Position numbers and translations under genes: made by a program
Shown here: positions 40,832 through 50,100 of the stretch, piece after piece
Position numbering within the stretch: position 1 is the stretch's first letter
How the letters are laid out: each line of letters starts with the position of its first letter
Source of the DNA: Bryobacterales bacterium
GTDB lineage: Bacteria; Acidobacteriota; Terriglobia; Bryobacterales; Bryobacteraceae
Assembly (NCBI GenBank): GCA_016789905.1
Contig: JAEUQC010000074.1
Span: 19,479-83,478 of the forward strand
DNA: 64,000 nt
Reading direction: 5' to 3'
Notes under the pieces: generated by a model
Told to the model about the DNA's origin: nothing
What the model saw: the letters and a program-made list of their open reading frames with translations, nothing else
Database searches by the model: none

Positions 40832-42154
40832 ATGAACCGCCGCCAGTTCACCAAGACAGCCGCCGCCGTTACCGCTGCGAGCTATTCCCGCATTCTGGGC
40901 GCCAATGAGCGGGTCCAGATGGGATTCATCGGTCTTGGCAACCGCGGGGACCAGGTTCACGAGGGATTCCTGGAGTATGGCGATTCGCGCACCGTGGCGA
41001 TCTGCGATCTGCGCGATGATTATCTGGACTTCGCCGGAACCAAATCCCGCGCCACTCCCAAACGATACAAGGACTACCGGAAACTGCTCGACGATAAAGA
41101 CGTGGAGGCGGTAGCCATCGCCAGCCCGGACCACTGGCATGCGCTGATGTTTGTCGACGCCTGCCGCGCCGGCAAAGATGTTTACGTGGAGAAACCGCTA
41201 TCGTTAACCGTTACTGAAGGGCGGCGAATGGTGCAGGTGGCGGCCGAAACAAAGCGCGTCGTACAAGTTGGCATTCAACGGCGATCGTCAAAGTTTCTGC
41301 AGGAAGCGGTGGATTATCTGACGAGTGGCGCGCTGGGCAAGATCAGCGTTGCGCGCGGATTTCACGTGCAGAATGAAGCGCCGAACGGCATTGGCAACGC
41401 CGCCGATAGCGCGGCGCCCTCGGCGGAGATGTGGGACCAGTGGCTGGGCCCGGCGCCGAAAGTGCCGTATAACCGGAACCGGACTTTCTACAATTTCCGC
41501 TGGTTCTACGACTATTCGGGCGGCCAGATTACGAACTTCGGGGTCCACTACATGGACATGCTGCGCTGGGCGCTGGGCAAGCAGACGCCCCGGGCGGTGG
41601 TGGCCATTGGCGGCAAGTACGGCGTAAACGACAACCGGGAGATCCCGGACACCTGCGAGGTCCACTGGGACTTTGGCGACATGCTGATGGGCTTTGTGCA
41701 GTACAACGCCAACGCCGCGCCGGCCAGCGCAAGAGGGGCCGAAATGGAGATCCGCGGCACGCTTGGGACGATGAACATTTACTCGAACCGGTGGGAGATT
41801 GTTCCGGAAAAGACAACCGAGGTTTTGTTCGGCGCGCGGACGCCGCTCGACCGGGGTGTCGAGAAGGCCTATAACCCCTCCAAGAAGGCCTCGCTGGCGC
41901 CGAAGACAGTGGAGGGCACTACCAGCACCCCGCCGCACTGCCGGAACTTTCTGGACTGCGTGAAGAGCCGGGCGCGGACGAACTGCCCTATCGAGGAAGG
42001 CCACACATCGACCGCCAACACAGTGATCGCCCACATCGCACTGCGTACGCGGAGTTTCCTGGAATGGGATGGCAAAGCGGAACGGTTCACCAATAACGAA
42101 GCCGCCAACCGGTATCTGAGCTACAAATACCGGGCGCCGTACAAGCTTGGCTAG
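40832..42154 (+). CDS. Gfo/Idh/MocA-family oxidoreductase with Tat-like signal
   Basis: ATG 40832 has AGGAGG at 40821-40826; the longer open frame upstream overlaps the GDPD gene and is not used. The 440-residue protein has a twin-arginine-type N-terminus (NRRQFTKTAAAVTAAS), the Rossmann motif GFIGLGNRG, the family motif EKPLSLT (Lys and Pro of the active site), and a C-terminal alpha/beta domain with WFYDYSGGQITNFGVHYMDM. Such enzymes oxidise or epimerise sugars using NAD(P). Exported members are common in Solibacter-like bacteria. The substrate is unknown. Confidence 0.94.
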   Translation: MNRRQFTKTAAAVTAASYSRILGANERVQMGFIGLGNRGDQVHEGFLEYGDSRTVAICDLRDDYLDFAGTKSRATPKRYKDYRKLLDDKDVEAVAIASPDHWHALMFVDACRAGKDVYVEKPLSLTVTEGRRMVQVAAETKRVVQVGIQRRSSKFLQEAVDYLTSGALGKISVARGFHVQNEAPNGIGNAADSAAPSAEMWDQWLGPAPKVPYNRNRTFYNFRWFYDYSGGQITNFGVHYMDMLRWALGKQTPRAVVAIGGKYGVNDNREIPDTCEVHWDFGDMLMGFVQYNANAAPASARGAEMEIRGTLGTMNIYSNRWEIVPEKTTEVLFGARTPLDRGVEKAYNPSKKASLAPKTVEGTTSTPPHCRNFLDCVKSRARTNCPIEEGHTSTANTVIAHIALRTRSFLEWDGKAERFTNNEAANRYLSYKYRAPYKLG

Positions 42155-42492
42155 GGGGCCCTGTTTTCAAGGAGGAAGAGCGCGCTTCCGGGAAGGTCCG
42201 GCAGTTTGAGATCGGAGATAGCGTAGAGCATCGACCGGAGATCATTGGCCTGTAGCGACGCCATAACGTATTCGTCGAGAAAACCCAGCAGCGAATCGGT
42301 AAATGAGAAGTCGATGAGGCCGGTGAGGCTGCCAAAAACAGGGCTAGGGAGGAGGGCCTCGTCCGGGGACTCGGTTGGGGAGCAGAGGTGAAGAACGGAC
42401 GGACTGACAGGCATGTAGGCGCCGGTCATTTCGGAACCGTAGGCGGCCGGCGGCAGCGCCAGCCCCGCGATGAGACACAAGACTCGCAGCAT
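42151..42492 (-). CDS. Small exported protein, unknown
   Basis: The 113-residue frame has a signal peptide (MLRVLCLIAGLALPPAAYG) and an acidic, Leu-rich mature part (SLTGLIDFSFTDSLLGFLDEY). No family is recognised. It follows the Cys-rich gene by 63 nt on the same strand and may be the last gene of the minus-strand run that begins with the FecR gene. Its stop shares CTAG with the convergent oxidoreductase. Confidence 0.6.
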   Translation of the reverse strand: MLRVLCLIAGLALPPAAYGSEMTGAYMPVSPSVLHLCSPTESPDEALLPSPVFGSLTGLIDFSFTDSLLGFLDEYVMASLQANDLRSMLYAISDLKLPDLPGSALFLLENRAP

Positions 42493-42555
42493 AGCCCGAT
42501 GATGCGGCGCGCGTGCAGATGGGGCGATAGACCCGCAGGTGGAAAAAGCCAGAAC

Positions 42556-42750
42556 TTAGGTTCTGGTCAGATCGGTTGCGGGAGGTACTGGGTCGCTGGA
42601 GAGCGGACGTTCGCAGGGGCAGCAATCCGAGCACCGGCGGCAGCGGCCGCAGAGGTGGGACTGGCAGGTATCCTTGGTACACCAGGCACAGATGGTGGCG
42701 GATGGCTCCGCGCAAATGGAACAGACAAAACAACGGGTGGTAACGCTCAC
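42556..42750 (-). CDS. 64-residue Cys-rich protein with B-box-like zinc-finger spacing
   Basis: The frame starts at GTG 42750, overlapping the stop of the upstream gene as GTGA, so it is translationally coupled and likely real. Between residues 7 and 46 there are 12 Cys and one His. The order C10-x2-C13-x7-C21-x2-C24-x4-C29-x2-H32 resembles a B-box or treble-clef zinc site, with a second cluster CGRCRRCSDCCPC after it. There is no signal peptide. The C-terminal tail is Pro/Thr-rich. A metal-binding role is inferred from spacing only. Confidence 0.6.
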   Translation of the reverse strand: MSVTTRCFVCSICAEPSATICAWCTKDTCQSHLCGRCRRCSDCCPCERPLSSDPVPPATDLTRT

Positions 42751-43346
42751 TGACGGTCCTTTGCGGGGGCGGGAACGGGAGTTGGCTTGGGCCTGGCGAC
42801 GGGCCGGGGCGGTGGGGGCGGCTGCTTGACAATGATCCCGAGGCAGCGCTGCGCCTCCGACTCCATCACGCGAAGTTCGCCCTCTTTGGAGTTCGCCAAA
42901 TCGAGAGCATACTGTTTCAGGCTTTCGCGATTGGCGGAGTTTTCGTCGGCCACGCCGAGCAAAAGATCGGCCAGGGCCGGATTCTGATAGCGCCGGACGC
43001 CGCTGGCGAGGGAGCCAAGATAGACGTTCAGGCCGTCAAGCCGGAACAGTGTATCAAGCGCAAACGAGAGCCGGGTGGGGTCCTTCGCCAATTGCCCCGA
43101 GGAAGCTTGCAGGCCGAGAATGGCGTTCTTCACGCTCTGCCACTGCGCCTGATAGGCGTCGGGAGCGCCCTGGTCTTTCCAGGAACCCGGATTTATCTCA
43201 TTGACGAGAGGCTCAAGTTTCCTGGCGTTATTGACCAGGCTATCGAGAAGTTTGCGGGTCTCCCATTCCGGCGGAATACCGGCGGATTGGGCAGACAGCG
43301 CGGCCGCGGTCAGGCCGATCGACCAGAGTAGGGTGAGAACGCGCAT
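42747..43346 (-). CDS. Exported helical protein with Pro-rich tail, unknown
   Basis: The 199-residue protein has a signal peptide (residues 1-19, ending ALSAQ), a mainly helical body (residues 25-165) and a C-terminal proline-rich tail beginning with five consecutive prolines. No catalytic motif is seen. It lies 14 nt downstream of the FecR gene and overlaps the Cys-rich gene, so the three form one transcription unit. Confidence 0.78.
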   Translation of the reverse strand: MRVLTLLWSIGLTAAALSAQSAGIPPEWETRKLLDSLVNNARKLEPLVNEINPGSWKDQGAPDAYQAQWQSVKNAILGLQASSGQLAKDPTRLSFALDTLFRLDGLNVYLGSLASGVRRYQNPALADLLLGVADENSANRESLKQYALDLANSKEGELRVMESEAQRCLGIIVKQPPPPPRPVARPKPTPVPAPAKDRQ

Positions 43347-43360
43347 AGCCCTATTTTGAA

Positions 43361-44161
43361 CTACTGGGGCGGCGGCGGGGGAGGAGGAGGAGGAGGCGGC
43401 GGCGGCGGGGTAGCGCCCGTATCGCCAGGGATCCCGCCGCCACCGGGTGCGGGTGCGGGTGTGCCGGCGCCACCGCCGGACCCTCCGCGCGGCATGCGAT
43501 AGATCGCCGCGGAGACGGCGTCGCTGGCGGTTTGCAAGGCACGTTTAAGGGCGTTGCCCTTGTCGAATGTCGATTTGGCAAGCGGCTGGGTCTTGTAAAC
43601 CCGCAGATACTCCCCTTCGCTCAACATCTTCGGAGTACTGGTGGGAATGAGGGCGTGGCGAACGGCTACCAGCCCTTCTTCAACGAGCACCAAAGTCGTC
43701 GCGTCGGCGTCCTCAATCTGGACGTCAAAAATAGTGCCGCGCACGGAGATGACGGCGGTGGGGGTAGTCACACGGTTGGGATTGGGCTGCCCGCCGAACT
43801 TCTGGACGTGAACCTTCACCCGGCCCAGGAACAGGTCAAGCAGGTCCTTCCAATCGCCAGCGTTGTTCCTGAATACGACGTGAGAATTGGCGAACACCTC
43901 AAACGTACTGCCGTCGTTCACCTGGAACAGCGCATAGCCATTGGCGCCGGTGACGATTTCCTGGCGCTTCTGCACCCAGTCACCAACGTTCAGAACCCAG
44001 GGCTCCCGGCCCTTCAGGACGGAGACCTGACCGGTTAACTGCAGGACCTGTGCCATGTATTGCTTTTCTTCCGGGAAGAGGTTGGGCAGTTGGGCGAAGG
44101 CCGGGCAGACGAAGAGCGCAGCGATAATGGCAAGCGATCCCTTGGTCATAGTCCGAAGCAT
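43361..44161 (-). CDS. FecR-domain protein with C-terminal polyproline run
   Basis: The 266-residue protein has a signal peptide ending CPAFAQ. A FecR domain covers about residues 35-190, with GDWVQKRQEIVTGANGYALF and TPTAVISVRGTIFDVQI, the fold used by periplasmic sigma-regulating and polysaccharide-associated proteins. No transmembrane helix or sigma factor accompanies it, so the sensor role of FecR proper does not apply directly. The C-terminus is Gly/Pro-rich and ends with 14 consecutive prolines plus Gln, encoded by mixed proline codons. This would need EF-P for efficient synthesis. Confidence 0.88.
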   Translation of the reverse strand: MLRTMTKGSLAIIAALFVCPAFAQLPNLFPEEKQYMAQVLQLTGQVSVLKGREPWVLNVGDWVQKRQEIVTGANGYALFQVNDGSTFEVFANSHVVFRNNAGDWKDLLDLFLGRVKVHVQKFGGQPNPNRVTTPTAVISVRGTIFDVQIEDADATTLVLVEEGLVAVRHALIPTSTPKMLSEGEYLRVYKTQPLAKSTFDKGNALKRALQTASDAVSAAIYRMPRGGSGGGAGTPAPAPGGGGIPGDTGATPPPPPPPPPPPPPPQ

Positions 44162-44417
44162 GTTGGTCCCTGAAAGTACGATCGTGGGTATCTATCGGCA
44201 GTTACACTGCGGACACTATACCACGATTCGATTGTACCACTAAAATTGCATAGCAAAGAGGAGGCCCAAACCAGGAAATTCCTATAAAGCATATAGAATC
44301 AACAGTTTTTGAGCTCTGCTGCCGATAGGATAGGAGGATGAGACGTGAAAAACCGGGTACAATGGACGCAGTTGGTGAGTCTTTTGAGCACGGTTGGAAC
44401 GTATCACCATAGATAGG

Positions 44418-46292
44418 ATGAAGCGCACGGTCCGGACAATGTGGCTCCTGGCAACGCTGCTGGCGTTGGCGGGTGGAGGTGTGTTCGCGGAATGGCGTCA
44501 CGTTGGCACGGCGGCGATGGACCTTCGGTTGAGCGGATTGGCGACCGGTCCGGTGGATGGCGTTGGCTGGTCTGCCGATGGGGGTACGATTCTTGCGCGG
44601 ACGGCCGTGGGCCGGTGGCTGGCAACGGAGGACGGGGAAACGTGGAAAACGGCGGCGGGTCTGCCAGCGGCGGGAATCAGTGCCGTGGTAGACCGTCTGC
44701 CCGAACCGCGAGCGCAAGTGGTTGGAGGCGGTCGCGCGGGCTGGGCTTATGCGTATGGAGACCATGTCTGGCGGACCGAGGACAACGGGCGCAGTTGGCG
44801 GAACCTGACACAATGGAAACAGACGTCCTTATTGGGCGGGCCGGTGAGCGAGGCGGCGGTGCGGCCGGGCGTGCCAGAAGAGATTGTAGTGTCGACCGCG
44901 ACGGGCGTTTGGAAGTCGGCCGATGCCGGGTTGACGTGGGCAAGTCTGAATGCGGCGCTGCCGCAGTTGCCGGTACGACGCATTGTGAGCCTGCCGCGAG
45001 AGACCACGGGCCTGCGGGTGGCGATGCTGGCGCCGAGCACAATGACACCGGCGGTGTTTGAATGGGCGCCTGGTGAACGTAGCGCATGGCAGCCCGTTCC
45101 GGGCCTTTTGCTGCGCGAACAGTTGGTTCGTTCGGCGTTGGCGCGAGAATTCGGCACCGTGGTGACGGCACTGGGATACAGCGGCGACACGGTCTATGCC
45201 GGGACGGAAGACGGGAGAATCTTTGTCTCGCTCGACCGGGGGGGAACATGGATGCCACCGGCGCAGAATCCGGGGGCGGTGGTGGAATCGTTCAGCCTGG
45301 ACACTCGCGATCCGCGCCGGGCGGTGGTGAGCCTGCGGCGGCGGGAGGCTGGCGCGGTGGTGCTGCGGACCACCAATGGCGGCCTTATTTGGGACGACGT
45401 GACGGCAAACCTGGGACTGGCGGCGGTCTACGGGGTTGCGGCGAGTTTTGAATCGGGCGCGATATACGCAGCCACCGAGGCGGGTATCTATTGGACGGCC
45501 ACTGATTTAACCGCCATGGGACCGGCAACAGCGTGGAAGAAGATGGGTGGTTCGTTACCGGACGCGCCGGTGTTCGACGTGAAGTTAGACGATTTAGGCC
45601 AGACGCTCTATGCCGCCGTCTATGGGTACGGAATCTACGCGGAAACGACACCGCACCGGATGCGGGAGTGGAAAATCGTCAGCGCGGCGGACTGGACAGC
45701 ACGGGCGGCGGCACCCGGGTCCCTTATGAGCGTGCTTGGCGGCAAAGTGCAGAACATCCGGGCGGGCGAAAGGCCGGTGTTGGTGCTGAGCCGCGGCGAG
45801 CGCGAGACTCAGATTCAACTGCCGTACGACTTGCAGGGCACGACGGTTTCGCTGTCGCTGGAGGCCGAGGGCGGGCTGGTTCGTTCGAACCTGCCGTTGG
45901 CCGCCGCCGCGCCGGCGATACTGGTGGATCGGGACGGAACGCCCATGGCGATGGACGGCGCCAACGGCGCGTTGCTCGATGGGAGCAATCCGGCGCGGGG
46001 CGGCTCCCTGATACAGGTGCTGGCGAGTGGATTGGGCAGAGTGTCGCCGGAATGGCCGGTGGGCATGGCAGCGCCGATGGGAGAATCGGCGCCCGTGGTG
46101 CTGGCGCCGGTGAAGGCGTACATGGACGGTTCGCAGGTTGAAGTGGTGCGGGCGACGTTGGCGCCGGGATACATTGGTTACTATTTGGTGGAAGTGCGGT
46201 TGCCGGATGTGGTGAACAGTGGCACGGCGGAGTTATTTTTGGAAGCTGGCAACTCTCCGACCAACAAAGTGCGTCTGTACATTGAGCCATAA
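44418..46292 (+). CDS. Exported beta-propeller protein with TIGR03437-like C-terminus
   Basis: The frame opens at a TTG (44394), but ATG 44418 gives a normal signal peptide (MKRTVRTMWLLATLLALAGG). Repeats with WRTEDNGRSWRNL, VWKSADAGLTWASLN, IFVSLDRGGTWMPP and VLRTTNGGLIWDDV are BNR/sortilin-type (S/T-x-D-x-G-x-T-W) propeller blades. The last about 200 residues (GGSLIQVLASGLGRVSP ... VEVVRATLAPGYIGYYLVEVRLP) match the C-terminal domain named TIGR03437, typical of Solibacter-group secreted proteins. The protein is probably secreted; the function is unknown. Confidence 0.88.
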   Translation: MKRTVRTMWLLATLLALAGGGVFAEWRHVGTAAMDLRLSGLATGPVDGVGWSADGGTILARTAVGRWLATEDGETWKTAAGLPAAGISAVVDRLPEPRAQVVGGGRAGWAYAYGDHVWRTEDNGRSWRNLTQWKQTSLLGGPVSEAAVRPGVPEEIVVSTATGVWKSADAGLTWASLNAALPQLPVRRIVSLPRETTGLRVAMLAPSTMTPAVFEWAPGERSAWQPVPGLLLREQLVRSALAREFGTVVTALGYSGDTVYAGTEDGRIFVSLDRGGTWMPPAQNPGAVVESFSLDTRDPRRAVVSLRRREAGAVVLRTTNGGLIWDDVTANLGLAAVYGVAASFESGAIYAATEAGIYWTATDLTAMGPATAWKKMGGSLPDAPVFDVKLDDLGQTLYAAVYGYGIYAETTPHRMREWKIVSAADWTARAAAPGSLMSVLGGKVQNIRAGERPVLVLSRGERETQIQLPYDLQGTTVSLSLEAEGGLVRSNLPLAAAAPAILVDRDGTPMAMDGANGALLDGSNPARGGSLIQVLASGLGRVSPEWPVGMAAPMGESAPVVLAPVKAYMDGSQVEVVRATLAPGYIGYYLVEVRLPDVVNSGTAELFLEAGNSPTNKVRLYIEP

Positions 46293-46309
46293 CGGTCTGA
46301 GGAGGCTGA

Positions 46310-46849
46310 GTGAAACGACGCAAGTTGCTATTGGCTGGGCTGGGAATGCCGGCGCTGTTGGGACAGGAGGCGAAGAAAGGCGAAAAACTGGCGCCGTATT
46401 ATCCGACTCCGGAGACGATTGTCGAAAAAATGCTGCAGTTGGGCGGGGCGAAGAAGGGCGAGAAGGTTTTCGACCTGGGGAGCGGGGACGGGCGGATCGT
46501 GATCATTGCCGCGGAACGGTTTGGGGCTCATGCGGTGGGCGTCGAGTATGACAAGGATCTGTACGCGCAGAGTTCAGAAAAGATTCGGCGGATGGGGCTG
46601 GCAGAGAAGGCGCGGATTATTCACGGCGATCTGTTGCAGCAGGATTATACGTCGGCGGACCTGATCACCGTTTACCTTTTGCCGGTATCGAACGAGAAGT
46701 TGCGTCCGGTGCTGGAGAAGCAGTTGAAGAAGGGCGCGCGCGTGGTGGCGCACGACTTTGAAGTGGGGGGCTGGCGGCCCGACAAGACGGAAGTGGTGGA
46801 GGACGACGGCGAGGGCCGAAGCCACACGCTGTATTTGTATAAGCGTTAG
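46310..46849 (+). CDS. Class I SAM-dependent methyltransferase with N-terminal export-like signal
   Basis: GTG 46310 follows TGAGGAGG. The N-terminus MKRRKLLLAGLGMPALLGQ looks like a signal or anchor, unusual for an enzyme that needs SAM. The catalytic fold is complete: motif I VFDLGSGDGRIVI, the acidic end of strand 2 (VGVEYD), GDLLQQD, then ITVYLLPVSNEKLRP and ARVVAHDFEVGGW. Homologues with the last two blocks occur in many environmental bacteria. The methyl acceptor is unknown. It lies 17 nt after the propeller gene and is probably co-transcribed with it. Confidence 0.87.
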   Translation: MKRRKLLLAGLGMPALLGQEAKKGEKLAPYYPTPETIVEKMLQLGGAKKGEKVFDLGSGDGRIVIIAAERFGAHAVGVEYDKDLYAQSSEKIRRMGLAEKARIIHGDLLQQDYTSADLITVYLLPVSNEKLRPVLEKQLKKGARVVAHDFEVGGWRPDKTEVVEDDGEGRSHTLYLYKR

Positions 46850-47053
46850 AGGGACCCACAGGGCGAAATGAGTTCTCGCCTTGCCATCTCGGGCTCGGAT
46901 TTGAGTGGTGTATCTTGTGTCTTGGATCGAGATTGGGCTGGAGTCAGGCCGGGAACTTCACAACTGTGGAACTCTCGACACACATTTTTTTGCCGGTTCC
47001 CATCAGAAAACCCGACAATTCGGTGCGGAGGCCTACGCGCAAGGCTGACCACA

Positions 47054-48688
47054 ATGCGTGCACTCCTCTGCGGCTTGGCTTATCTTGGACTGGGCGCCGG
47101 GACGCTACGCTCAGCCATGCCAACGGCGGGTGAGGCTCGCGCCGCGGCCGAGCGCTTGTTGGCAAAAGCCGGGAACAACACGGGGCCCGGCTGCGCGGCG
47201 AGTGTGCTTTTCAAAGGAGTAGTGGTCTTTGACGGGGCCGCGGGCACCAGCGACGGGTCGCGCCCGCTGAACAGTGTCACGCCGGTGTATCTTGCCTCCG
47301 TTTCGAAGCAGTTTACCGCCGCGGCCGTGTACCGGCTTGCGCAGCAGGGACGGATCGAACTGAATGAGAGGATCCAGACCAGGATCCCCGAACTCGGGCG
47401 TAGCGCCATCACGGTGCAGCAACTGCTAAACCACACGAGCGGGCTCCGCGATTATGGTGCTCTCCAGGAGATCCAGGGCAGTCAAGCTGCGATGGAAACC
47501 GCCGAAGTCATCCGGCTGCTGTCTGCCCAACGCGCCAACAATTTCGAACCGGGAACGGACTACGAATACAGCAACTCCGACTACGTCCTTCTGGCCGCTT
47601 TGGTCGAACGGGCGAGCGGCCTCCCCTTCGATGAGTTCGTGAAGCGCGAGTTTTTCGATCCGCTCGGCATGAACCGCTCCTGGTTTCAATCCCATCGAAC
47701 CCCGCGCTACGAGCCTGCCCGCGGATTTGCCGTTCGGAATGGCAAACTCGCGCCTCATTCCTCCATCCCACGCACGAACGGGGACGGTGGCATGTATAGC
47801 ACCGTCTCGGATCTTTTGCGTTGGATGCGGGCGGTGGAACGGGCTGGCGGCTCGCAGTCGGCGCTGAAGCAAATACAGAGGCGTGCCCGCCTGAAGTCGG
47901 GCGAGTCCATTCCCCATGCATCGGGACTCTTCTGGGGGCAATACAAAGGGCGGCCAACGATTTCCCACAATGGCGCGGTGGCCGGGTTCCAGGCTGATGT
48001 CGTGCATTTCCCCAAGCAGCGGCTCTCGGTGGTCTGCCTATGCAATCGGGGCGACGTCGATGCTGCGTCTCTTTCCCGCGAGATCGCCGGCGTCTATCTG
48101 GGCACTGTTGGCGAGCGAGATTTGAAAGGCGCACGCAGCGGCCGCCGTCCAATCTCCGCGGACCTCGCCGGAATCTGGCGATCAAAGCAGGGTTTCGTCC
48201 TTACGACGAAAATCGACGGGACGAGCCTCGTCGCCTCATTGGCTGGAGACATGCATTCCATGTTCCTCGGGCGAAACCCGAAGGAGTTCAGCACCGAGTC
48301 TGAAACGCCTCGCCTGCTGCTTAGGCGTAAGGGGAAAGATGCGGTTGATCACTTGTGGGAAGGCGACCGGCCAACTTCCTTTGAACGCATTCGCCCGGCA
48401 TCGATCACACCAGCGTTGGACCGCTACGTTGGGCGCTTCGTGAATAGCGAGCTAGGCGTAGCCTGGGACCTTGTCTTGGAGAAGGAAGCGCTGGTCATTA
48501 CAACGGCGGCAGGCTGGCGCATTCCCTTGACCCGATCCGTCGATGACCACTTTGAAGTTGGCCCCTGGCAACTGGAGTTCGAACAGAGCGGCACCGGAGT
48601 CTCAGGGTTTAGACTTCACCGCGAAAGAGTTTGGAATTTGCGGTTTGCGCGTGAAGCCGATCCCGTTCTCAACCGGCAAACACCTTGA
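47054..48688 (+). CDS. Serine hydrolase of the beta-lactamase/esterase (S12) family
   Basis: The open frame extends to 46868, but ATG 47054 gives a signal peptide (MRALLCGLAYLGLGAG) and a 544-residue protein. The S-x-x-K motif is SVSK (Ser82, Lys85), the second motif is Y172-S-N, and a third is likely at SHNGAVAGF. HTSGLRDYG is also conserved. These enzymes are D-alanyl-D-alanine peptidase- or esterase-like and act in the periplasm. A C-terminal region of about 200 residues beyond the catalytic domain resembles the DUF3471-type extension. The specific substrate is not predictable. Confidence 0.93.
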   Translation: MRALLCGLAYLGLGAGTLRSAMPTAGEARAAAERLLAKAGNNTGPGCAASVLFKGVVVFDGAAGTSDGSRPLNSVTPVYLASVSKQFTAAAVYRLAQQGRIELNERIQTRIPELGRSAITVQQLLNHTSGLRDYGALQEIQGSQAAMETAEVIRLLSAQRANNFEPGTDYEYSNSDYVLLAALVERASGLPFDEFVKREFFDPLGMNRSWFQSHRTPRYEPARGFAVRNGKLAPHSSIPRTNGDGGMYSTVSDLLRWMRAVERAGGSQSALKQIQRRARLKSGESIPHASGLFWGQYKGRPTISHNGAVAGFQADVVHFPKQRLSVVCLCNRGDVDAASLSREIAGVYLGTVGERDLKGARSGRRPISADLAGIWRSKQGFVLTTKIDGTSLVASLAGDMHSMFLGRNPKEFSTESETPRLLLRRKGKDAVDHLWEGDRPTSFERIRPASITPALDRYVGRFVNSELGVAWDLVLEKEALVITTAAGWRIPLTRSVDDHFEVGPWQLEFEQSGTGVSGFRLHRERVWNLRFAREADPVLNRQTP

Positions 48689-49055
48689 TTGTCAGACGAC
48701 TTCCGCGTTGGCGCGTTTAGGCCGGGGCACACGCATGTGTGTGAAGTCTCTCCCGCGCGTCCCGTAACGCCCGGCGTTCCGCACGCGACTCTGAGACAAC
48801 TGCTCTTGCGGACGGCAAGGCGTAACGCGTGCATTCTCGCTGAAGATGGAAGACCGGCACGGCCGGACGCAGCGGTTCGGCGCCTGAATTGCCGTCGATT
48901 CCATTGACTGGCGATTCCACGACGGCGGCAACCCGCGTCGAATCGGAGCCACGGCAGGACGGCGATCCGTCGTGAACTTGCGATGTCGCGGTTCAACGGA
49001 TGGGCCATTGCGCAGGTGAGCCGGCAGTCCAGCAGCGGTCCCCGCTTGCTACTGT
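48689..49055. other. Intergenic stretch, nothing convincing
   Basis: This 367-bp region lies between the serine hydrolase and the broken AraC regulator. Open frames of 60-160 codons exist on both strands but none has a ribosome-binding site, signal peptide or recognisable composition. It probably holds the former promoter of the regulator. Confidence 0.4.
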
Positions 49056-49967
49056 ATGTCAATGAGCGCCGGCGGATCGGAATCCACACGCCAAGAGTAT
49101 GCGGCACGCATGAACAGGGTAGTGGACCACATCCAAGGCCACTTGAATGAGGCCCTCGAATTGGAGCGCGGCGCGGCGGTGGCTTGCTTCAGCGCGTTTC
49201 ACTTCCACCGCCTCTTCTGCGCGTGGATGGGTGAGACACTCCAGGCATTTGTGCATCGGTTACGGCCGGAGCGGGCTGTCCACATGCTTGTCTTCGACCG
49301 CACGACGAGCATTTCCGAAATCGCTGGAGTGCGGGTTCTCTAGCTCCGGCAGCTTCGCCCGCGCCTTCAAAGGCGACTTCGGCCTTCCTGCAAGCAAATA
49401 CCGAAAGCGCTGGATTTGCGAATCGAATCGCAAGGCGTGGGAAGCGGATGGCAGAGTCCCCATGAGATTTTCGAATTTGCCGGGCCCAATGGCTCGCAAC
49501 AAGGAGTTATTCATGACACGCACCCCACTCCAGGTTCAGGAAAAGAGGCTTGAACCCCGCACCATTGCTTATTTGCGCCACGTCGGCCCTTACAAGGGCG
49601 ACACTGGCCTCTTCCGCCGGTTGTTCGAGAAGCTCTTTCCTGGGCCGGGCCTCTTGGGCTTCTATCCGAGGAGGTGCAATACCTGAACCTGATGCAGGAT
49701 CATCCCAATCTCACGCCGGCGGCCAAGCAGAGACTTGAGGTGACGCTCGTTGTACCGGCGGGCACATCGCCAGACGGGGAGATCGGTATCAAGAACCTGG
49801 AGGGAGGCCTCTACGCCACCGTGCGTATTTACGTGCCAATCGAGGAATATGCGGCGCAATGGGAAGCGCTCGTTGGAGACTGGCTTCCAGGAAGCGGGTA
49901 TCAGCCGGATCACCGTCCGGCGGGCAAGTATCACGTGGAAATCTGTCTTCCAGTGAAGCCGCTCTGA
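49056..49967 (+). pseudogene. AraC-family regulator with GyrI-like domain, broken by two frameshifts
   Basis: The first frame (49056-49343) gives the start of an AraC helix-turn-helix domain (MNRVVDHIQGHLNEALELE, FSAFHFHRLFCAWMGETLQ). After IAG the frame is lost near 49325; the expected LECGFSSSGSFARAFKGDFG continues one frame over, consistent with loss of two bases in a GC run. That frame carries a GyrI-like domain start (TIAYLRHVGPYKGD ... LFEKLFPGPGLLG). It shifts back near 49660 to EEVQYLNLMQDHPNLTPAAKQRLEVTLVV and ends at 49967. An intact gene would encode a drug- or ligand-sensing activator of about 300 residues. Confidence 0.85.
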
Positions 49968-50100
49968 GCGTGGGATCGATGATTCCAGCCGGGGTGGAGG
50001 CAGTCAACGCCAAAGCCCGGCCTTTGCACTAGCCGGCCGTTGGCCTCAAGTCCAGTTACAGTGGATGGCGGCAGGACTGGGGAGAACGCTACCTGTTTCG

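Noticed and set aside
48616..49107. 163-codon minus-strand frame in the gap after the serine hydrolase
   Set aside because: Ser/Arg-rich, no ribosome-binding site, overlaps both neighbours; no sign of coding.
49341..49343. Possible second recoded stop in the AraC gene
   Set aside because: The stop is TAG and the continuing sequence is in another frame, so this is a frameshift.
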